From: Mechercharimyces sp. CAU 1602
GTDB lineage: Bacteria > Bacillota > Bacilli > Thermoactinomycetales > JANTPT01
Direction: 5' to 3'
Assembly: GCF_024753565.1 (NCBI RefSeq)
Contig: NZ_JANTPT010000005.1
Coordinates: 1-47,672, forward strand
DNA: 47,672 nucleotides
The position numbers were made by a program, and so were the translations under genes. Position 1 is the first letter of the stretch, and every line of letters begins with the position of its first letter. The notes under the pieces are model-generated. The model did not search any database. It saw only the letters and a list, made by a program, of their open reading frames with translations, and was not told the origin of the DNA. Shown here piece after piece: positions 43,162 to 47,672 of this stretch.

Positions 43162-44991
43162 TTATGCTTGTGCAACAGGAGTTAAGTGCGCCCCTTCAAG
43201 TGGATGGTCAGATGAGTGATATAGGGTAGCGATGGTATCTGCATAATTTTTCTCCACTTGAGAGATACGGATCTTGAGAGTAGGGGTAAGTTCTCCTTTA
43301 TCGGCTGAAAAAGGCTCTTTCAAGATCGCAAATGTTTTTGGTTTTTCGTAGGAAGCAAAATCTTTTAGTAAACGATCCATTTCCTGCTGGATCAGTTGTG
43401 AAAGTGCAGGGGATTGATTCCACTGCTCAGGAGTGGTTTCTGACCAGCCGTGCTTTTCTGCATGCGCTTTCAAAACTGAAAAATCAGGAACAATCAGAGC
43501 CGATACATATTTGCGGTTGTTGCCGATTACGGCAGATTGCTGTATAAAGCGGCTCATGGAGAGCCTTTGCTCTACTGCTTGGGGGGAAACATTTTTACCT
43601 GTAGATAAAACGAGAATACTTTTTTTGCGGTCTACAATTCTGATACAGCCATCTCCGTCCATCTCTGCAATATCCCCAGTATGGAGCCACCCATCTGTAA
43701 TCGTCTCTGCAGTTTTTTCCGGTAAGTTGTAATATCCCATCATGACGCTCGGGCTTTTCGCAAGCAACTCGTTATCGGCACCTAAACGAACCTCTGTACC
43801 AGGCGCAGGTCTACCGACCGTACCAGGACGTGGTTCTGTTAGTCTTGTACAGGCGATGAGGGGGGCACATTCTGACATTCCATACCCTTCAACAATAGGA
43901 ATGCCGATTTTTGTAAAGAATTTGCAAATCTCTGCGTTTAGCGGAGCGCCACCAGAAACCATCAGACGAATTCGACCGCCCAGTTGCTCATGGATTTTTG
44001 TAAAAATAATCTGTTTTGCAAGAAGGTATTTCCATTCGAGTGAAGAAGGCAGCGGGTTATTATACGACTTAGCCGTGTGTTGATAGCGTTGTTCTGCAAT
44101 GGACAATCCCCAGTAAAAAAGCTTTTTCTTTAAGGATGAGCCCTGATGGACCTGTTCAAATATACCTTGATAAATTTTTTCGAATAAGCGAGGCACACTG
44201 ACGGCAAGCGTGGGTTGTACTTCTCGCAAGTTTTCCGATACAGTGTGGATACTCTCAGCATAGGCAATGGTACCACCTTGGTATAAGAGGCCAAAATGAG
44301 CAACGGTTCGTTCGAAAATATGAGATAATGGTAAGAATGACAATGTTCGGTCACGATAGCTTACATCTACAAATTGTTGCATAGATTCAATGTTGTTTAG
44401 GATGTTGCCGTGTGAGAGCATTACACCTTTAGGTTTTCCTGTGGTTCCTGATGTAGGGACGATGGTAGCTAGCTGTCCCCGCTGGCATTCTTTCCATGAG
44501 GTAAGAGATTGTAAGTGATTAGAGCGCTCTCCTTCTTCTAATAACTGTGAAAAATTAAGGATGCGTTCATCACTCGTATCTACTTCATCACTCATCAACA
44601 CTAGCTTCGTTAGCGATTGAGGCCAGGAGGAGACCTGTTGGAGCCGGTTGCGATTCTGAACAAAGATAAGGTTGACATCGCAATCTTCCAGAATATAAGT
44701 TACCTTTTCCCCGACGAGTGTAGGGTAGATTGGGACAACGACAGCTCCTAAGCTTAAAATAGCAAAATCAGCGATTGCCCAGGCGGGGGAATTGTCGGAT
44801 AAGATTGCTACCTTGTCATTGGGACCCACTCCTAGTTTTTTAAGCCCACTGGCAGCGTGAGTAACTTGCTTCCATAACTCTGCATACGTACAAGACCGAT
44901 AAGCCCCGTCTTCTTTCCACATCAGTGCCTTTTTGCTAGGGTAGCGATGGGATGAACGATGTAACATATCCACTAGATTTTGTGGTAGCAC
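43162..44991 (-). CDS. Long-chain fatty-acid-CoA ligase (FAA1-type AMP-forming)
   Basis: 609 residues. Activates fatty acids with ATP and CoA through an acyl-adenylate. The P-loop-like motif is PTSGTTGKPKGVMLSHGN, the adenylate site VEGYGMSECAPLIA, and the hinge GWLHTGDIAEMDGDGCIRIVDRKK. The long insertions and FLPLSHIFERT put it in the eukaryote-like COG1022 group rather than the LcfA/FadD type. GTG 44991 follows AAGGGGG on the minus strand. The leader carries two perfect cre sites, so glucose repression through CcpA is expected. It interrupts the perR-ygzB neighbourhood. Confidence 0.93.
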   Translation of the reverse strand: MLPQNLVDMLHRSSHRYPSKKALMWKEDGAYRSCTYAELWKQVTHAASGLKKLGVGPNDKVAILSDNSPAWAIADFAILSLGAVVVPIYPTLVGEKVTYILEDCDVNLIFVQNRNRLQQVSSWPQSLTKLVLMSDEVDTSDERILNFSQLLEEGERSNHLQSLTSWKECQRGQLATIVPTSGTTGKPKGVMLSHGNILNNIESMQQFVDVSYRDRTLSFLPLSHIFERTVAHFGLLYQGGTIAYAESIHTVSENLREVQPTLAVSVPRLFEKIYQGIFEQVHQGSSLKKKLFYWGLSIAEQRYQHTAKSYNNPLPSSLEWKYLLAKQIIFTKIHEQLGGRIRLMVSGGAPLNAEICKFFTKIGIPIVEGYGMSECAPLIACTRLTEPRPGTVGRPAPGTEVRLGADNELLAKSPSVMMGYYNLPEKTAETITDGWLHTGDIAEMDGDGCIRIVDRKKSILVLSTGKNVSPQAVEQRLSMSRFIQQSAVIGNNRKYVSALIVPDFSVLKAHAEKHGWSETTPEQWNQSPALSQLIQQEMDRLLKDFASYEKPKTFAILKEPFSADKGELTPTLKIRISQVEKNYADTIATLYHSSDHPLEGAHLTPVAQA

Positions 44992-45061
44992 AGTTTAACC
45001 CCCTTTTAAAAGAAATGATAGAAAAAGCAAAGAACTTCAGAAAGTACAGTTTTAACAGAAA

Positions 45062-45075
45062 TGAAATCGGTTTCA
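45062..45075. promoter_or_regulatory. cre site 1 (CcpA) in the acyl-CoA ligase leader
   Basis: TGAAATCGGTTTCA matches TGWAANCGNTNWCA at all 14 positions. It lies downstream of the predicted ligase promoter, where bound CcpA would block elongation. Confidence 0.82.
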
Positions 45076-45081
45076 ATTTGG

Positions 45082-45095
45082 TGTAAACGATTTCA
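45082..45095. promoter_or_regulatory. cre site 2 (CcpA) in the acyl-CoA ligase leader
   Basis: TGTAAACGATTTCA also matches all 14 positions of the cre consensus. Its start is 20 bases from that of site 1, close to two helical turns, allowing two CcpA dimers on one face. Confidence 0.82.
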
Positions 45096-45112
45096 AATAA
45101 ACTCTTACTCGT

Positions 45113-45118
45113 ATTATA
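45113..45118 (-). promoter_or_regulatory. -10 box of the acyl-CoA ligase promoter
   Basis: TATAAT on the minus strand, with a poor -35 (TTCTTT, 17 bases upstream). Both cre sites lie between it and the GTG start. Confidence 0.5.
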
Positions 45119-45457
45119 ACGAATGATAGCGAAAAAAAGAACACTCTTTGACGATAAATTGTCATTTTTACTCTCTAAAATCAAAGGAGATTCCAATTTA
45201 AAATGATATGAAGCTTTGCTTTTGCAATATTCTATCGGTCAGAAAAATATAGCTTTATAACCATTTACAACTCTACATTTCCATAATATAATCAAAGATG
45301 TACAAGCCCAACTTACGCCTATCAGAGGAAAGTTTATAATATAGTGTATACTTATGGATGTTATAGTGTGCTATATGTACAACGTTATGAGCAGTTATTC
45401 TCGTGGGTAGTAAGGCAGTGTAGGAACCTAATCTACTATATAGTATGTTTCATTTTG

Positions 45458-45486
45458 TTGCTACACCCGATCGTTGATTCTATGAA
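45458..45486 (+). promoter_or_regulatory. Candidate promoter of the LAKTG surface protein
   Basis: TTGCTA (45458-45463) and TATGAA (45481-45486) are 17 bases apart, each 4 of 6 to the sigma-A consensus. Weak; leader about 70 nt. Confidence 0.35.
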
Positions 45487-45560
45487 ACGAGAAGCTGGTC
45501 ATTCCGATGGTAGAAGTTAGTATGGGGTATATTTGAGTAGGGTCTAGAGGAGGAAACAGT

Positions 45561-46289
45561 TTGAAAAGAAGAACACTCACTACTTTGCTATTATTAGCGG
45601 TATTTGGGTTTATGACAGTCGCTGGATTTTCGTTAAGTGTTACGACATATGCAAATCCAGCTAATGATCCAGGGGATCCACCAACGGATCCAGAGGATCC
45701 ACCAACGGATCCAGATAACCCACCAACGGATCCAGAGGATCCACCAACCGATCCAGAGAATCCACCAACCGATCCAGGGGATCCACCAACTGATCCAGGG
45801 GATCCACCAACTGATCCAGGGGATCCACCAACGGACCCAGGGGATCCACCAACGGACCCAGGGGATCCACCAACGGATCCAGAGGATCCACCAACGGATC
45901 CAGAGGATCCACCAACGGATCCAGAGGATCCACCAACGGATCCAGAGGACCCACCAACTGATCCAGAGGATCCATTAACTGAGCCAGATACGGGTAACTC
46001 CGGCGATGGGGAAGCCAATGTAGGTAACGATAGCGGATATTCCCAAGGTGAGCAGGGTACTTCTAATGAATCGATCGTTAATACTCAAGCAGGGATAGGT
46101 TCAGATAGCATTTTACTAGCCGATAGTTCAGCTGCGAGTGATGGTGAGTTAGATAAGAATCAACCTAAAACAGAGGATGGCGGTAAATTAGCCAAGACAG
46201 GTGCTAGCCCACTTCCTTTGTTGCTCATGGGTTTTGGGATGCTTGGAATGGGCGCTACTCTGTTTCAACATTACCGCAAAGTAGTATAG
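45561..46289 (+). CDS. Cell-wall protein with DPxDPPT repeats and LAKTG sorting signal
   Basis: 242 residues. A signal peptide (about 1-31) ends TYA. Residues 36-140 are fifteen 7-residue repeats DP(G/E)DPPT, a rigid acidic/proline stalk. Residues 140-200 are a Gly/Ser/Asn-rich segment, and the C-terminus is a sorting signal with LAKTG at 210-214, a hydrophobic helix and HYRK. TTG 45561 follows GAGGAGG at about 7 bases. LAxTG signals are best known for class E sortases, yet the sortase 3 bases downstream looks like class D. The protein is nearly all stalk with no folded domain, so it may act as a spacer or wall-spanning protein. Confidence 0.88.
   Translation: MKRRTLTTLLLLAVFGFMTVAGFSLSVTTYANPANDPGDPPTDPEDPPTDPDNPPTDPEDPPTDPENPPTDPGDPPTDPGDPPTDPGDPPTDPGDPPTDPGDPPTDPEDPPTDPEDPPTDPEDPPTDPEDPPTDPEDPLTEPDTGNSGDGEANVGNDSGYSQGEQGTSNESIVNTQAGIGSDSILLADSSAASDGELDKNQPKTEDGGKLAKTGASPLPLLLMGFGMLGMGATLFQHYRKVV
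45666..45980 (+). repeat. Fifteen 21-bp tandem repeats
   Basis: The unit GATCCAGAGGATCCACCAAC plus one base repeats 15 times in exact register. Variation is mainly GGG/GAG and the base before GATCC. BamHI-type GGATCC palindromes recur throughout. Low divergence suggests recent expansion and strain variation. Confidence 0.95.
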
Positions 46290-46292
46290 AGG

Positions 46293-46934
46293 ATGCGTCA
46301 GATTGGCTTGCTGGTTAGTGTTTGGTTGATGTTGTTAGGCGGCTTAGTCGTATTTGACCAAGGACAGCAGTGGTTAAACCAACAACAAGCGATCAGTGAG
46401 TGGCGTAAAGCTGGAATCAAGGAGCCCCAACCTAAAGCAACTGTGGTTAATTTCACGCTCAAATTAGCCCGTCAACTGCAACACAAGAAGCTTATTTTTT
46501 CGCCACAGGGGATACGGTGGGAACAGAGGCCGCGGAGCGGAGAAATATTTGCGCAAATCTTTATTCCTAAGTTGGGTGTAAAAGTTCCCATTGTTGAAGG
46601 GACATCAGAGAAAGAGTTAGAGCGTGGGGTAGGGCACCATATAGCATCTGTACTGCCCGGAGAAGGAGACAATGCGGTGTTAGCAGGACATAATAATACC
46701 GCTTTTACTGGACTGGGTAAACTTGTCGAAGGGGATCAACTCATAGTGGAATCAAAAGAGGGTGTGTTTACCTATATTGTAGAGAAAACCTGGATTACAA
46801 GCATGGATGATCGCACGGTAATCGTCTCACACGAACAACCTCTTTTGACTGTTTATACATGTTATCCATTCGATGAGATAGGCTTTGCAGAAGAACGTTA
46901 TATCGTACAGTCACGATTAATTGGAATAGAATAA
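46293..46934 (+). CDS. Second sortase, class D-like
   Basis: 213 residues. The N-terminal anchor helix is at 4-22. The triad is His133 in LAGHNNTAF, Cys190 in VYTCYPFDEIG and Arg202 in EERYIVQS. It is similar to the island sortase in the core (IFIPKLGVKVPIVEGTSEKELERGVGHHI). Its gene starts 3 bases after the LAKTG protein with only a weak GAGG, suggesting translational coupling and a dedicated enzyme-substrate pair. A strong terminator follows. Confidence 0.92.
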   Translation: MRQIGLLVSVWLMLLGGLVVFDQGQQWLNQQQAISEWRKAGIKEPQPKATVVNFTLKLARQLQHKKLIFSPQGIRWEQRPRSGEIFAQIFIPKLGVKVPIVEGTSEKELERGVGHHIASVLPGEGDNAVLAGHNNTAFTGLGKLVEGDQLIVESKEGVFTYIVEKTWITSMDDRTVIVSHEQPLLTVYTCYPFDEIGFAEERYIVQSRLIGIE

Positions 46935-46957
46935 CTTTTGTACCCATCTATTTTAGT

Positions 46958-46995
46958 AAAGGGATATAAGGGTTTGGACCCTTATATCCCTTTTT
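46958..46995. terminator. Bidirectional terminator between sortase 2 and ygzB
   Basis: AAAGGGATATAAGGG and CCCTTATATCCCTTT form a perfect 15-bp stem over TTTGGA, with T-runs on both strands. Confidence 0.93.
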
Positions 46996-46997
46996 GT

Positions 46998-47318
46998 TTA
47001 TTGCTTTACGTCATGATCAGACATGGGCGCGTGTTTTGGATCAACCGATAAAATAGCTTTACAATACATACACTCATCTGTTTTCCCCAGAAGTTTTGTC
47101 ACGCGATGACATTGAGGACATTTTACCTTAGGGGCATTTGTGGAAAGGGTGCCAATCCAGAAATAGATCCCAACACTTGCAAATACAGCGAGCATGCCAA
47201 AAATAAAGAAGATCGGCATTGCTTTTGGCCATAGGAAACCAAGGTACATGATTCCGAAGCCAATAAAAATGAGCAGTAGGGCAAAGGTACGAATTTTATT
47301 TAATTTGCCGGATAGCAT
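46998..47318 (-). CDS. ygzB: UPF0295 membrane protein YgzB
   Basis: 106 residues. Two membrane helices (about 12-30 and 35-57) are followed by a zinc-ribbon-like CPQCHR...CMYC. This is the YgzB family found beside perR in Bacillus; function unknown. AGG-rich sequence precedes the ATG on the minus strand. It lies last before the rRNA operon, as in B. subtilis. Confidence 0.92.
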   Translation of the reverse strand: MLSGKLNKIRTFALLLIFIGFGIMYLGFLWPKAMPIFFIFGMLAVFASVGIYFWIGTLSTNAPKVKCPQCHRVTKLLGKTDECMYCKAILSVDPKHAPMSDHDVKQ

Positions 47319-47439
47319 AGAAAAACCTCCATCATGAAATGCGATTATGAATGTAGTATATCATGCTGTGGTTATAGGTTAAAAGAACGATTAGTGAAGA
47401 ATAAAAGGGTGGAAGTGTGTAAAAAGTTTGCCATGAGGG

Positions 47440-47468
47440 TTGACTCCACGAGATTATAATGCTACCAT
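47440..47468 (+). promoter_or_regulatory. rRNA operon promoter
   Basis: TTGACT (47440-47445) and TACCAT (47463-47468) are 17 bases apart. A perfect TATAAT at 47455-47460 inside the spacer offers a second -10 with a poor -35. About 110 bases of leader precede the 16S gene. Confidence 0.6.
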
Positions 47469-47516
47469 AGTACTTGTCGCTACAATAGAGTGTAGCACGA
47501 AAGAAATGATAGAAAA

Positions 47517-47536
47517 CGTTCCTTGAAAACTGAAGA
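47517..47536 (+). promoter_or_regulatory. rRNA leader box (antitermination-type)
   Basis: GTTCCTTGAAAACTGAAGAG resembles the TTCTTTGAAAACT leader sequence that commonly precedes 16S genes in Bacillales and is linked to rRNA antitermination and processing. Confidence 0.5.
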
Positions 47537-47580
47537 GCGAAAGATAGATCCAAGTCAGTGAAATTTGAGCAATCAAATTC

Positions 47581-47672
47581 TTTTATGGAGAGTTTGATCC
47601 TGGCTCAGGACGAACGCTGGCGGCGTGCCTAATACATGCAAGTCGAGCGGAGGAAACACCTTCGGGTGTGGA
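47581..47672 (+). rRNA. rrs: 16S rRNA, 5' part
   Basis: Begins TTTTATGGAGAGTTTGATCC and continues through the universal CTGGCTCAGGACGAACGCTGG and TGCAAGTCGAGCGG segments. It runs off the window end, so this is the start of a second rRNA operon in the same orientation as the 5S at base 1. Confidence 0.97.

Larger units (their letters stand above)
44992..45560. other. 569-base intergenic region between divergent genes
   Basis: It holds the promoter and two cre sites for the acyl-CoA ligase (45062-45118) and a weak candidate promoter for the LAKTG surface protein (45458-45486). The AT-rich middle, about 45150-45450, shows nothing I can assign; the ACTAAA-CGAA element of the other surface genes is absent. 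Confidence 0.6.

Noticed and set aside
45421-45560. Looking for the ACTAAA-CGAA element before the LAKTG protein
   Set aside because: No ACTAAA-CGAA combination at suitable spacing; only a weak sigma-A-like pair is present.
45461-46018. Minus-strand frame encoding GSVGGSPGSVGG repeats, and two other open frames over the 21-bp repeats
   Set aside because: A 21-bp unit without stops keeps several frames open. The plus-strand frame has signal peptide, sorting signal and binding site; the others do not.

Overview
The window runs from the 3' end of one rRNA operon (5S rRNA tail at base 1, plus strand) to the 5' end of the next (16S rRNA start at about 47581, plus strand). Gene content points to an aerobic, endospore-forming member of Bacillales: CodY, PerR, GerP-type spore proteins, two Spo0M paralogues, a proline T-box on proC, CcpA (cre) sites and caa3-type oxidases. 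The order DUF402 gene, ABC exporter, hemL, bcp, perR, ygzB, 16S rRNA matches, from memory, the Bacillus subtilis order ygaC-ygaD-gsaB-ygaF-perR-ygzB-rrnD. The window therefore looks like that ancestral block opened up by several insertions. A filamentous Thermoactinomycetaceae-type host is a guess; the sequence does not fix the genus.

Layout. (1) 1-6.3 kb: 5S tail, proC under a T-box (minus strand), DUF402 protein, signal peptidase I, codY, ABC exporter, orphan RsbT-like kinase. (2) 6.4-19.3 kb: two consecutive caa3 oxidase modules. The first is ctaBCDEFG. The second is ctaBCDEG, with its ctaF displaced downstream and inverted. An SCO copper chaperone gene follows. (3) 19.4-29.3 kb: a surface-protein island of five paralogous secreted proteins built from Ig-like modules. 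Each ends in an LPxTA-type sorting signal, and a class D-like sortase gene sits in the middle. All five genes share the same two-part promoter-like element, ACTAAA - 14/15 nt - CGAA, 55-66 nt before the start codon. (4) 29.3-35.9 kb, minus strand: glutamate synthase large subunit, then a truncated haemoglobin gene and hemL. (5) 36.1-39.6 kb: a degenerate kinase-like protein carrying eighteen 48-bp/16-residue charged repeats, followed by two Spo0M-like genes. (6) 39.7-41.2 kb: spore-associated genes (gerPC-like, Hsp20-like, two GerPA/PF-like). (7) 41.3-45 kb: bcp, nth, perR, and an acyl-CoA ligase with tandem perfect cre sites. (8) 45.5-47.3 kb: a second sortase plus substrate pair (LAKTG signal, fifteen 7-residue DPxDPPT repeats), then ygzB and the rRNA promoter region.

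How the parts work together. The cta genes supply two terminal oxidases with their own haem O synthase, assembly factor and copper delivery. The sortase island is a self-contained secretion-and-anchoring unit whose substrates appear co-regulated by a dedicated factor. It is the best candidate here for an undescribed system. The second candidate is the repeat-bearing kinase-like protein encoded with two arrestin-like Spo0M proteins.
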